64,000 nucleotides of DNA from Falsiroseomonas frigidaquae (GTDB lineage Bacteria; Pseudomonadota; Alphaproteobacteria; Acetobacterales; Acetobacteraceae). Shown here piece by piece: positions 26,079-33,519 of the stretch. Position 1 is the stretch's first letter, and each line of letters begins with the position of its first letter. The DNA lies in assembly GCF_012163145.1 (NCBI RefSeq), contig NZ_JAAVTX010000007.1, positions 421,656 through 485,655 on the forward strand. The letters are read 5' to 3'. The notes under the pieces were generated by a model that saw only the letters and a program-made list of their open reading frames with translations, was not told the origin of the DNA and did no database searches. Position numbers and translations under genes: made by a program.

Positions 26079-26368
26079 CCGGCGGCGGCGCGCCGGTTGG
26101 CGGTGGCGGGCGGCCCCGGCAGGTCGATCTCGATGGCGAGCGTGGACATGTCCCCGCCGCGGTCCAGCGAGACGTTCACCCGGCCCGGATCGATCGCGAC
26201 GTAGCGCGCCACCACCGCGACGATCTCCATCTGCAGCTTCGGCAGGAAATCCTCCCGCGTCCGCCCGATGCGCTCATGCGCCAGGACGATCTGCAGCCGT
26301 TCCTTGGCGTTGCTCGCCGTCGGCGGCTCCGGTTTGCGACTCTTGAAGAGATCAGCGAGCCAGCTCAT
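26075..26368 (-). CDS. minE: Cell division topological specificity factor MinE
   Basis: A 97-residue MinE. The N-terminal amphipathic membrane-targeting segment is MSWLADLFKSRK. The MinD-contact helix contains AKERLQIVLAHERI (about 21-34). The topological-specificity domain ends DRGGDMSTLAIEIDLPG. MinE stimulates MinD ATPase and drives the pole-to-pole oscillation that keeps Z-rings at mid-cell. The start overlaps the minD stop (ATGA), and the stop overlaps the convergent glycosyltransferase stop through a shared CTAG. Confidence 0.96.
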   Translation of the reverse strand: MSWLADLFKSRKPEPPTASNAKERLQIVLAHERIGRTREDFLPKLQMEIVAVVARYVAIDPGRVNVSLDRGGDMSTLAIEIDLPGPPATANRRAAAG

Positions 26369-27183
26369 GCCGCCCTCCCCCCGAACAGACGTGAAAACAG
26401 GCCCTTCTTGGCCGGCTCCAGGAAGCGGTGCTCGATCTTGTCGCCGAGGAAGCGGCCCACCGCGTCCTTGTAGGCCTGACCGGCGGCGCTTTCCTGGTCC
26501 ATGATCACCGGATTGCCGGTGTTGGACGCCTTCAGCACGCTCTCGCTTTCCGGGATCACGCCGAGCAGCGGGATGGCGAGGATCTCGCGGATATCCTCCA
26601 GCTTCAGCATCTCGCCCCGCTCGACGCGGGCGGGGTCGTAGCGCGTGACCAGCAGGTGTTCGCGCACCGGGTCCCGCTTTTCCTCGGCCCGCTTCGACTT
26701 GGATTGCAGCACGCCCAGGATGCGGTCGCTGTCGCGGACGGAGGAGACTTCGGGGTTCGTCACGATGATCGCCTGGTCGGCGAAGTACAGCGCCAGCAGC
26801 GCGCCCTTCTCGATGCCGGCGGGGCTGTCGCAGACGATGAAGTCGTGGTCCTTCGACAATTCGTCGATGATCTTGCCGACGCCTTCCTTGGTCAGCGCGT
26901 CCTTGTCCCGGGTCTGGCTGGCCGGCAGGATCGACAGCGTATCGACGCGCTTGTCCTTGATCAGCGCCTGGTTCAGCCGCGCCTCGCCGCTGATGACGTT
27001 GACGATGTCGAATACGACGCGCCGCTCGACGCCCATGATCAGGTCGAGGTTGCGCAGCCCGACGTCGAAATCGATGACCACGGTCTTCTTGCCACGCTGC
27101 GCCAGGCCGGTGGCGATGGCTGCGGACGATGTCGTCTTGCCGACCCCCCCCTTGCCCGAAGTGACGACGATGATTTCCGCCAT
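26365..27183 (-). CDS. minD: Septum site-determining ATPase MinD
   Basis: A 272-residue ParA/MinD ATPase. The deviant Walker A is VVTSGKGGVGKTTSSAAI (about 5-22), VVIDFDVGLRNLDLIMG the switch I/Walker A' region, and FIVCDSPAGIEKGA the Walker B. The C-terminal amphipathic membrane-targeting helix is present (KKGLFSRLFGG). MinD recruits MinC to the membrane and is released by MinE. The ATG at 27183 starts the conserved AEIIVVTSGKGG. It follows minC by 97 bases that contain two hairpins, and overlaps minE. Confidence 0.97.
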   Translation of the reverse strand: MAEIIVVTSGKGGVGKTTSSAAIATGLAQRGKKTVVIDFDVGLRNLDLIMGVERRVVFDIVNVISGEARLNQALIKDKRVDTLSILPASQTRDKDALTKEGVGKIIDELSKDHDFIVCDSPAGIEKGALLALYFADQAIIVTNPEVSSVRDSDRILGVLQSKSKRAEEKRDPVREHLLVTRYDPARVERGEMLKLEDIREILAIPLLGVIPESESVLKASNTGNPVIMDQESAAGQAYKDAVGRFLGDKIEHRFLEPAKKGLFSRLFGGRAA

Positions 27184-27241
27184 GCTGACCCCCTCAACCG
27201 CGGCCCCGCGGGGCACGCCGCAACCATTTCCGAATGACCTC

Positions 27242-27289
27242 GGCGGCGTCAGCCGCCAGGGAACAAAGCCCGGTCGGCTTTCAGCCGAC
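27242..27289 (-). promoter_or_regulatory. Two hairpins between minC and minD
   Basis: GGCGGC/GCCGCC around GTCA (27242-27257) and GTCGGCT/AGCCGAC around a 3-nt loop (27273-27289) are stacked between the two genes; the second spans the minC stop codon. They lack T-tracts and could be attenuation or RNA-processing elements that set the ratio of MinC to MinD. Confidence 0.4.
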
Positions 27290-28060
27290 GGGGTCGAACC
27301 GCATATGCTCGCCGACCAGCCGCGCCTGCACGGTCTTGCCGATCGGTGCCTCCCCCAACCCTTCCCGCACCGCGTAGTAGCCGGCGATGGAGACGAGCTC
27401 GGGGTCGAAATTCAGCGCGAAGACGCGCGCCTCCGCATTGTCCTGGCCACCCGCGATGGCGCGGCCGAGCAGCCGGCCATAGACGTGGATGTTGCCATCC
27501 GCGATCACCTCCGCACCGCGATTGACGGTGCCGACGATGATCAGGTCGGTGCCCTGCGCCCAGATGCGCTGGCCGGCGCGGACCGGCTGGTCCACCACCA
27601 TGGCGGCGCGGAGTGCCGGGGCCTCGGCCGGCGGTGCCGGGTGGGGCGCGGCGACGGGCGGCGGCGGGGGCATCGGCGCGCCGGGGGGTGCCATCGGCAG
27701 ATCCTCCTCCCGCGCGCCGCCGGCCTGGCGCAGCGGCGGCAGGCCGGCGCCTTGCGCTGCGATCCGCATCTCATGCGTGCCGCCGGTGGTGCCGATCGGC
27801 ACGATCTCGATGGCGCGCAGCCCCTGCACCAGGGCGGCGAAATCCACCTCCTCCGGCCGCGCGGGGATGTCGTCCAGCCCGATCACAACGGGGGCGAAGC
27901 GCAGGAAGCCGGGCGCGCGGCGGAACTGGTCGCCCAGCGCCGGCACCAGGGCCTCCACCCGATGGTCCAGCAGCCGCATCACCAGCAGGTTGAAATTCGC
28001 CCCCCGCAGGCGGAAGGGCTCGAGGCGCGGGGTGGCGGAAGACTGGGGCGCGGCGGACAT
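27281..28060 (-). CDS. minC: Septum site-determining protein MinC
   Basis: A 259-residue MinC, inhibitor of FtsZ polymerisation. The N-terminal FtsZ-binding domain (about 1-105) is diverged. A proline- and alanine-rich linker (about 120-148, with MPPPPP) is longer than in enterobacteria. The C-terminal beta-helix has VVDQPVRAGQRIWAQGTDLI and GNIHVYGRLLGRAIAGG, then AGYYAVREGLG, all diagnostic of MinC. It is the first gene of the minC-minD-minE operon; a 42-nt palindromic structure lies upstream at 28169-28210. Confidence 0.95.
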   Translation of the reverse strand: MSAAPQSSATPRLEPFRLRGANFNLLVMRLLDHRVEALVPALGDQFRRAPGFLRFAPVVIGLDDIPARPEEVDFAALVQGLRAIEIVPIGTTGGTHEMRIAAQGAGLPPLRQAGGAREEDLPMAPPGAPMPPPPPVAAPHPAPPAEAPALRAAMVVDQPVRAGQRIWAQGTDLIIVGTVNRGAEVIADGNIHVYGRLLGRAIAGGQDNAEARVFALNFDPELVSIAGYYAVREGLGEAPIGKTVQARLVGEHMRFDPVG

Positions 28061-28168
28061 CGCGAGGGGGGGTTTCCCGGGCCGGAGGGGTCGAGGATGG
28101 AATCTGGGGGACGGCGTGATCCTGCTCTATACCGGCCCGGCCACGGGGAGCGAAGCCTTCTCACGCAG

Positions 28169-28210
28169 GCATGACACTTTGCAGGCGCTTGGCGCCTGCT
28201 TTTATCATGC
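28169..28210 (+). terminator. Two-tier hairpin with T-run
   Basis: GCATGA (28169-28174) pairs with TCATGC (28205-28210), enclosing GCAGGCGC/GCGCCTGC around TTG. A run of five T follows the inner stem on the plus strand. It lies between the end of a minus-strand Bug gene and the start of minC. The T-run is on the strand opposite to both genes, so a classic terminator role for them is doubtful. Confidence 0.5.
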
Positions 28211-28236
28211 CGCGTGAGGCCCGAATCGAGGCAGGG

Positions 28237-29199
28237 TCAGCCGCGCAGGCCAAGGTCGCGCACCAGCCCGCCCCATTTCGCCACCTCCGCGGACAGATGC
28301 CGCGCCGCCGCCTCGGGGGAATTATCCTCATAGGCGTCCACGCCGGCATCGTTCAGGCGCTTCAAGGTGCCGGGGTCCTTCAGCGCGGCGGCGGCGGCAT
28401 CGGCGATCGCGCGGATCGGCGCCGCCGGGGTGCCGGCCGGGGCATAGATAGCCTGCCAGGCGGCGGCATCGTAGCCGGGCACCCCGGCCTCCGCGATGGT
28501 CGGCAGGGCGGGCAGCAGGGTGGACCGCACGGAACTGGTCACCGCCAGGCCGCGGACGCGGTTATCCGCCATCAGCGGCGCCAGCAGGGTCTGGCTGTCG
28601 ATCATGAAGTCGATTCGCCCGGCCGTCAGATCCGCCACCGCCGCCGGCGTGCCGCGATAGGGCACCACGGTGAAGGCCACACCCGCCATCTTCCGCAGCA
28701 GCTCCGCCGCGAGGTGGGAGGAGGCGCCGATGCCGGCGGTACCGAAATTCGCCTCGCCGTTGCGCGACTTCAGCCAGGCGATGAAGCCGGCCAGGTCCGT
28801 CACCGGGATGGCGGGATGCACCGCCGCCACGAAGGGCTGCCGGGTGACCAGCGAAACCGGCGCGAAGCTCGCCACCGGATCGTACTGGAAGCTGGCATAG
28901 AGTGCCTTCATGGCCGCATGGCCGACGCTGCCGACCATGATGGAATTGCCGTCCGGTGCCGAGCGGGCGAGGTTCGAGGCGCCGATGGTGCTGCCGGCAC
29001 CGCCGATGTTCTCGATCACCATCGGCCGGGCCAGGGTCTGCGACATGTGCTCCGCCAGGATGCGTGCCACCACATCGGTCAGCCCGCCGGCGCCGAAGGG
29101 CACCACCACCCGCAGCGGCCGCGACTGCGCCCGCGCGAGGGAGGGCAGGACCGCCGGGGCGGCGAGGATGGCGAGCAGGTGGCGGCGGGATAGCGGCAT
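28237..29199 (-). CDS. Bug-family tripartite tricarboxylate transporter substrate-binding protein
   Basis: A 320-residue periplasmic binding protein. The Tat-type signal is PLSRRHLLAILAAPAVLPSL, cleaved near ARAQS. The ligand-loop motif VVPFGAGGLTDVVAR lies at about 32-46; VPYRGTPAAVADLTAGRIDF is the second-lobe signature and APAGTPAAPIRAIAD the C-terminal one. ATG 29199 places the signal at the N-terminus, whereas the longer ORF start (29274) would overlap the divergent gene's start. It is divergent from the NMT1-like binding protein and thioesterase pair. No membrane subunits are nearby. Confidence 0.92.
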   Translation of the reverse strand: MPLSRRHLLAILAAPAVLPSLARAQSRPLRVVVPFGAGGLTDVVARILAEHMSQTLARPMVIENIGGAGSTIGASNLARSAPDGNSIMVGSVGHAAMKALYASFQYDPVASFAPVSLVTRQPFVAAVHPAIPVTDLAGFIAWLKSRNGEANFGTAGIGASSHLAAELLRKMAGVAFTVVPYRGTPAAVADLTAGRIDFMIDSQTLLAPLMADNRVRGLAVTSSVRSTLLPALPTIAEAGVPGYDAAAWQAIYAPAGTPAAPIRAIADAAAAALKDPGTLKRLNDAGVDAYEDNSPEAAARHLSAEVAKWGGLVRDLGLRG

Positions 29200-29266
29200 G
29201 GCCGGGGTGGTCCCTTCTCTCGGATGCGCGGGTGTTGTCACATGCCCACCGAAGCGGGAGACGGGC

Positions 29267-30169
29267 GTGACCACGATTACCTTGCAAGAGCCGTTCCGGG
29301 CGCTGTTCTACAGCCCCTTCTATGCCGCGCTGGCACGCGGGGATTTCGCCGCCCAGGGGGTGGCCGTGAAGCTCATCACGGTGGGGGAGCCGGACCGCGC
29401 CGTGGCCAATCTGCTGTCCGGTGCGGCGGATCTCGCCTGGTCGGGGCCGATGCGGGTGATCCGCGACCACGCCGCGAATCCCGACAGCCCGCTGGTCAGC
29501 TTCGCCGGGGTTGTGATGCGCGACCCCTTCCTGCTGGTCGGTGCCGGGCCACAGCCTGGATTCAAGTTGCACGATCTGGCAGCATTCCGCCTTGGCGTGG
29601 TCAGCGAGGTGCCGACGCCCTGGTGGTGCCTGCAACAGGATCTGCTCGGCCTGGGGCTGGATCCGGCCGCGATGAAGGTCACTGCCGGCCGGAGCATGGC
29701 GGAGAATGCGGCGGCGCTGCGGGATGGCACGCTGGATGTGGCGCAGCTTTTCGAGCCCTTCGCCAGCCAGGCGGTCGCCGCCGGCGGCGCGGTGTGGCAC
29801 GCCCAGGCCAGCCGTGGCCCCACCTCCTACACCGCCTTCTACGCGACGCGCGCCGCGCTGGTGGCGAAGCGGCCCGCGATGCTGGGCCTGGTGCGCGGGC
29901 TGGCCGCGATGCAACGCTGGCTGCACGCGGCGCCGGTGGCGGAGGTGGCGGCAACCGTGGCGCCGTATTTCGAGGGGCTGGACCGTGCGCTGCTCGAATC
30001 CGGTATCGCGCGCTACCGCGAGCTCGGCGTCTGGGCGAAGGACCCGGTCTTCCCCGAGGCGGCGTTCGATTCGCTGGAGGGGGCGATGTTCGGCGTCGGC
30101 GCGATCCCGCGCCGCCCCGGCTTCGCCGCCTGCGTCGATACGGCGCTGGTGGCGGAGGCGCTGGCATGA
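29267..30169 (+). CDS. NMT1/THI5-like ABC-type substrate-binding protein without signal peptide
   Basis: A 300-residue protein of the SsuA/THI5-like type 2 periplasmic-binding fold. It begins TTITLQEPFRALFYSPFYAA and continues LAWSGPMRVIRDHA; RLGVVSEVPTPWWCLQQDLL (about 106-125) is the hinge region. The GTG at 29267 is the only start with a ribosome-binding site (GGGAG); no hydrophobic signal precedes the domain. It therefore probably stays in the cytosol as a ligand-sensing or substrate-presenting protein, or a THI5-like synthase. Its stop overlaps the thioesterase start (ATGA). Confidence 0.82.
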   Translation: MTTITLQEPFRALFYSPFYAALARGDFAAQGVAVKLITVGEPDRAVANLLSGAADLAWSGPMRVIRDHAANPDSPLVSFAGVVMRDPFLLVGAGPQPGFKLHDLAAFRLGVVSEVPTPWWCLQQDLLGLGLDPAAMKVTAGRSMAENAAALRDGTLDVAQLFEPFASQAVAAGGAVWHAQASRGPTSYTAFYATRAALVAKRPAMLGLVRGLAAMQRWLHAAPVAEVAATVAPYFEGLDRALLESGIARYRELGVWAKDPVFPEAAFDSLEGAMFGVGAIPRRPGFAACVDTALVAEALA

Positions 30170-30603
30170 CGAAGATCCTCCCAGGCCGGGACGATTACCG
30201 GTTCTTCCTGGAGATCCCGACCCGCTGGATGGACAACGACATCTACGGGCACGTCAACAATGTGACGTATTATTCCTATTTCGATACGATAGTCGCGCGC
30301 TTCCTGTTGGGCAGCGGGGCCATCAACCTGGTGGACAGCCCCGTGATCGGCGTGGTGGTGGAAACGCAATGCCGCTTCCACGCGCCGCTCGCCTTCCCGG
30401 ACCCGGTGACCGCCGGGCTGAGGGTTGAGCGCCTCGGCAATACCTCGATCCGCTACGGCATCGGCATCTTTCGCGGCGAGGAACGGCAGGTGAGCGCGGA
30501 GGGCCATTTCGTGCATGTCTATGTGGACCGCGCGACGCAGCGCCGCCCGACGCCACTGCCTGACGTGCTGCGCCAGGCAGCCTCCGCCATCCTTGCATCC
30601 TGA
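30166..30603 (+). CDS. Acyl-CoA thioesterase, 4-hydroxybenzoyl-CoA thioesterase type
   Basis: A 145-residue single hot-dog-fold thioesterase. TRWMDNDIYGHVNNVTYYSY (about 19-38) carries the catalytic Asp of the 4HBT/FadM group, where Asp is followed by the HVNN strand-helix. It should hydrolyse a short or aromatic acyl-CoA in the cytosol. The start overlaps the stop of the binding-protein gene by ATGA, so the two are translationally coupled, implying that the bound ligand or its CoA ester is related. A weak hairpin follows at 30640-30655. Confidence 0.9.
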   Translation: MTKILPGRDDYRFFLEIPTRWMDNDIYGHVNNVTYYSYFDTIVARFLLGSGAINLVDSPVIGVVVETQCRFHAPLAFPDPVTAGLRVERLGNTSIRYGIGIFRGEERQVSAEGHFVHVYVDRATQRRPTPLPDVLRQAASAILAS

Positions 30604-30639
30604 TCAGTCTGGACAACCGAAGGTTGCGGCATTTTCGTG

Positions 30640-30655
30640 CAGACGTTAGCGTCTG
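30640..30655 (+). terminator. Weak hairpin after the thioesterase gene
   Basis: CAGACG pairs with CGTCTG around TTAG, 37 bases after the thioesterase stop. The T-tract is poor (GGCTTCC). Outer CCTGATC and GATCAGG segments (about 30599 and 30670) could extend the structure. Confidence 0.4.
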
Positions 30656-30705
30656 GCTTCCATCGTCAAGGATCAGGTGATGCAAGCCGGCAGGCCCCGT
30701 TCCGC

Positions 30706-31575
30706 ATGAGCGCCACCGGCCTTCTGCCTGCCTGGCGCTTCGCGCCGCCGCCCCGCATCCAGGCGGAGCCGGCGCTCTCGGTCCATGCCCTGCGCTATGA
30801 GGCGGAGGGAAGGCCCGGCGGGCTGCCGGCGATCGCCGGGCTGCGGTTGCAGGCGGTCGGGGTGGCCGGTGCCGAGCAGGGCTTCGACCCGATCACCGGC
30901 GTGACCAGCCTGCATGAGCTGCCGCCGGGCCCGCGCCGGATCCTGGTGACGGACCCGCAGCGCCGCTATCTGCCGGCGGCGCTGACGGTGGTCGTCCCCT
31001 CCCGCTTCCCGGCCCGGCCGACAGCGCCGCAATCCGGTATCGGCGCGCCGCCGCGGGGCGCCAATGCGCCACAAGCGAGGGCTGGCGCGGCATTGCGGGT
31101 TTCGCTTCGCCTGCGCCCCTCGCCGGGCCGCGCCATCCCGGCCGGCATGACGGCGGTGATCGGGCGGCTGCGGGACGCGCGGGGCCGCGGCATCGCCCTC
31201 GGGCGGCTCGAATGCGCCACGCTGCTGCATGGCCAGCTTGTGCGGCTGGTCACCTGGTCCGATGCCGATGGCAGCTTCGCGCTGCTGCTGCCCGGGGAGG
31301 CGCCGCGCCTGGATGCCCCGCCGCCGGCACCGGTCAGCCGCGGGCTGGAGGTGCGGGTACCGGTGCCGGCGCTGGCGGCGGCGCTGGCCACGGACTTCCT
31401 GGCGGCGCTGCCGGATGGGCTGGACGGCATGGATGAAGGCCGCCAGGCGCTGCTGTTCACCCCCTGCCCCGTGCAGCTTCGTGCCGCCGACGGCACGCCT
31501 TGCGACCAGCCCGCCGGCCTGCTGCCGATCCGTCCGGGTCGCACCATCCGCTGGGACCTCGTCGCCCCCCATTGA
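30706..31575 (+). CDS. Protein of unknown function with prealbumin-like repeats
   Basis: A 289-residue protein that I do not recognise. It is rich in Pro, Ala and Arg and predicted mostly beta. Two stretches resemble carboxypeptidase-regulatory or Cna-B-like sandwiches: LRLQAVGVAGAEQGFDPITG followed by LPPGPRRILVTDPQRRYLP (about 45-90), and a second with RGIALGRLECATL then WSDADGSFALLLPG (about 162-195). No signal peptide or membrane helix is visible. The reading frame keeps strong third-position GC bias, so it is very likely coding. It lies between the thioesterase and a hydroxyacid dehydrogenase; the start lacks a clear Shine-Dalgarno. Confidence 0.65.
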   Translation: MSATGLLPAWRFAPPPRIQAEPALSVHALRYEAEGRPGGLPAIAGLRLQAVGVAGAEQGFDPITGVTSLHELPPGPRRILVTDPQRRYLPAALTVVVPSRFPARPTAPQSGIGAPPRGANAPQARAGAALRVSLRLRPSPGRAIPAGMTAVIGRLRDARGRGIALGRLECATLLHGQLVRLVTWSDADGSFALLLPGEAPRLDAPPPAPVSRGLEVRVPVPALAAALATDFLAALPDGLDGMDEGRQALLFTPCPVQLRAADGTPCDQPAGLLPIRPGRTIRWDLVAPH

Positions 31576-31633
31576 CGACACGCCGCCGCAGCACGCATTC
31601 CGGACGCTCCCGATCCGGAAGGAACCACACGGC

Positions 31634-32611
31634 ATGGCAACGCTGAGCAGGCTGGCGATCCTCGATGACTTCCAGGGCGTCGCCCGGGAAATGGGTCCGT
31701 GGGACAGGCTGCCGCCGGGCCTGCAGATCGAGGTGTTCCAGGATGCGCTGGCCGACCAGGATGCGCTGGTGGCCCGCCTGCTGCCCTTCGACGCCATCCT
31801 CGGCATCCGCGAGCGCACCCCCTTCCCGGCCGCGCTGCTGAAGCGCCTGCCGAACCTGAAGCTGCTGATGACCACCGGGGAGCGCAACCGCGCCTTCGAC
31901 GTGGCCGCCGCCAATGCGCAGGGCGTCACCGTCTGCGGCACGCCGAGCAGCGGCGCGCCCACCGTGGACATCACCTGGGGCCTGATCCTCGGCCTGCTGC
32001 GCGACCTGCCGGCGCAGATGGCCAGCCTGCGCGCCGGCACCTGGCAGGCCAAGGGCCAGCCCAACAGCGTCGGCACGGCGGTGGAGGGGCTGACGCTCGG
32101 CATCCTCGGCCTCGGCAAGCTCGGCACGCGGGTGGCGAAGGTTGGCCAGGCCTTCGGCATGAAGACCATCGCCTGGAGCCAGAACCTGACGGCCGAGGCG
32201 GCGGCGGCCGTCGGCGCGACGCGGGTGGAGAAGGCGGAACTGTTCGCCCAGGCGGATGTGGTGACGCTGCACATGATCCTGTCCGACCGGTCCCGCGGCA
32301 TCGTGGCCGCGCCGGAACTCGCGGCGATGAAGTCCAGCGCCTACATCGTGAACACCAGCCGCGGCCCGCTGATCGACCAGCCGGCGCTGATCGCGGCGCT
32401 GAAGGAAGGGCGCATCGCCGGTGCCGGGCTGGATGTGTTCGACCGCGAGCCGCTGCCGCTGGATCATCCGCTGATGTCCTGTCCGAACACGATGCTGACG
32501 CCGCATCTCGGCTATGTCTCGCGGCAGAATTTCGCGGCCTACTTCCAGGGCGCGGTGGAGGCGATCGAGGCCTACCTGGCCGATGCGCCCGTCCGCGTGC
32601 TGACGCCGTGA
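31634..32611 (+). CDS. D-2-hydroxyacid dehydrogenase (NAD-dependent)
   Basis: A 325-residue D-isomer-specific 2-hydroxyacid dehydrogenase. The NAD site is LGILGLGKLGTRVAKVGQAF (about 155-174). Catalytic residues are Arg in NTSRGPLIDQ (about 239-248), Glu in DVFDREPLP and His in LTPHLGYVS (about 297-305). AAGGAAC precedes the ATG. Its TGA overlaps the GTG start of the HGGxW hydrolase. Likely it reduces a 2-keto acid produced by the operon; homologues annotated as phosphoglycerate dehydrogenase-like are common and the substrate is open. Confidence 0.92.
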   Translation: MATLSRLAILDDFQGVAREMGPWDRLPPGLQIEVFQDALADQDALVARLLPFDAILGIRERTPFPAALLKRLPNLKLLMTTGERNRAFDVAAANAQGVTVCGTPSSGAPTVDITWGLILGLLRDLPAQMASLRAGTWQAKGQPNSVGTAVEGLTLGILGLGKLGTRVAKVGQAFGMKTIAWSQNLTAEAAAAVGATRVEKAELFAQADVVTLHMILSDRSRGIVAAPELAAMKSSAYIVNTSRGPLIDQPALIAALKEGRIAGAGLDVFDREPLPLDHPLMSCPNTMLTPHLGYVSRQNFAAYFQGAVEAIEAYLADAPVRVLTP

Positions 32612-33438
32612 CCGCGCTTCCCGGCTTCTGGGCGGCGGCCAGCCAGGCCGAGCGCGACACCGCCTACAACAATGCCGAAGCGGTGGCGGACAGCGCGGCA
32701 CTGATGGCGGAACGCGATGCGGCGGCGGAGGCTTTCCGGGCCGCGCATCCCGGGCATCTCGACCTGCTCTACGGCGAGGGCGAGCGCGAGGCGTGGGACC
32801 TGTTCCCGGGCCGCGACCCGGCGGCGCCCTGCCTGGTCTTCATCCATGGCGGCTACTGGCAGCGCAACCGACGGGAGAATTTCTCCCACCTCGCGGAGGG
32901 CGCGCTGGCGATGGGCTGGTCGGTGGCCTTCAACGGCTACACGCTGGCGCCGGCGGCGAGCCTGACGCAGATCGCCTGGCAGGTGCACCGGGCGCTGGAC
33001 TGGCTTTCGCAGCATGGCGCGCAGCATGGCATCGCGGGGCCGCTGGTCGCCTCCGGCTGGTCCGCCGGCGGGCATCTGACGGCGCTGGCGCTGGAGCATC
33101 CGGCGGTGACGGCGGGGCTGGCGATTTCCGGCATCTTCGAACTGGCGCCGATCCGCGACACCTACCTGAACGCGGCGCTGAAGCTCAGCGAGGCCGAGAT
33201 CGCCGAGCTGTCGCCGATGCGCCGGCCGGTGGTGCACAAGCCGCTCGCCATTGCCTACGGCACCGCGGAGCTGCCGGAACTGGTGCGCCACAGCCGCGAC
33301 TTCCATGCGTTGCGCAGCGCGGCGCATGCGCCGGGGCCGCTGGTGCCGATTCCGGGCGCCGACCACTTTCGGGTGCTGGAGGCGCTGCGCCAGCCGGGCG
33401 GGTCGCTGCTGCGGCTGGCGGAGACGCTGCTGAGCTGA
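32608..33438 (+). CDS. Alpha/beta hydrolase, arylformamidase-like (HGGxW type)
   Basis: A 276-residue alpha/beta hydrolase. The oxyanion-hole motif FIHGGYWQRN (about 80-89) is the HGGxW signature of kynurenine formamidase and related esterases. The nucleophile elbow is ASGWSAGGHLTALALEHP (about 149-166) and the catalytic His lies in PGADHFRVL (about 249-257). Start GTG overlaps the dehydrogenase stop (GTGA). It could hydrolyse N-formylkynurenine or another carbamate or ester; no other tryptophan-degradation genes are adjacent, so the latter remains open. Confidence 0.9.
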   Translation: MTALPGFWAAASQAERDTAYNNAEAVADSAALMAERDAAAEAFRAAHPGHLDLLYGEGEREAWDLFPGRDPAAPCLVFIHGGYWQRNRRENFSHLAEGALAMGWSVAFNGYTLAPAASLTQIAWQVHRALDWLSQHGAQHGIAGPLVASGWSAGGHLTALALEHPAVTAGLAISGIFELAPIRDTYLNAALKLSEAEIAELSPMRRPVVHKPLAIAYGTAELPELVRHSRDFHALRSAAHAPGPLVPIPGADHFRVLEALRQPGGSLLRLAETLLS

Positions 33439-33471
33439 CGAGCGGCGACGGAGCGGCCAGCGCCGGTCCAT

Positions 33472-33507
33472 GACGGCGTGCGGTCCCGGAAAGGGACCTG
33501 CGCCGTC
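33472..33507. terminator. Long bidirectional hairpin
   Basis: GACGGCG and GGTCCC pair with GGGACC and CGCCGTC around a GGAAA loop, with a small internal mismatch. It lies between the convergent hydrolase and pyruvyltransferase-fusion genes and is well placed to terminate both. T-tracts are poor on both sides. Confidence 0.65.
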
Positions 33508-33519
33508 AGTCCTGGATGA

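Noticed and set aside
28181-28204. Classic Rho-independent terminator for the Bug gene or minC
   Set aside because: The T-run is on the plus strand, opposite to both neighbouring genes, so the structure was kept only as a hairpin of uncertain role.
30629-30637. A GCATTTTC arm, possible third copy of the covarying palindrome
   Set aside because: No matching GAAAATGC arm follows and the downstream hairpin is unrelated.
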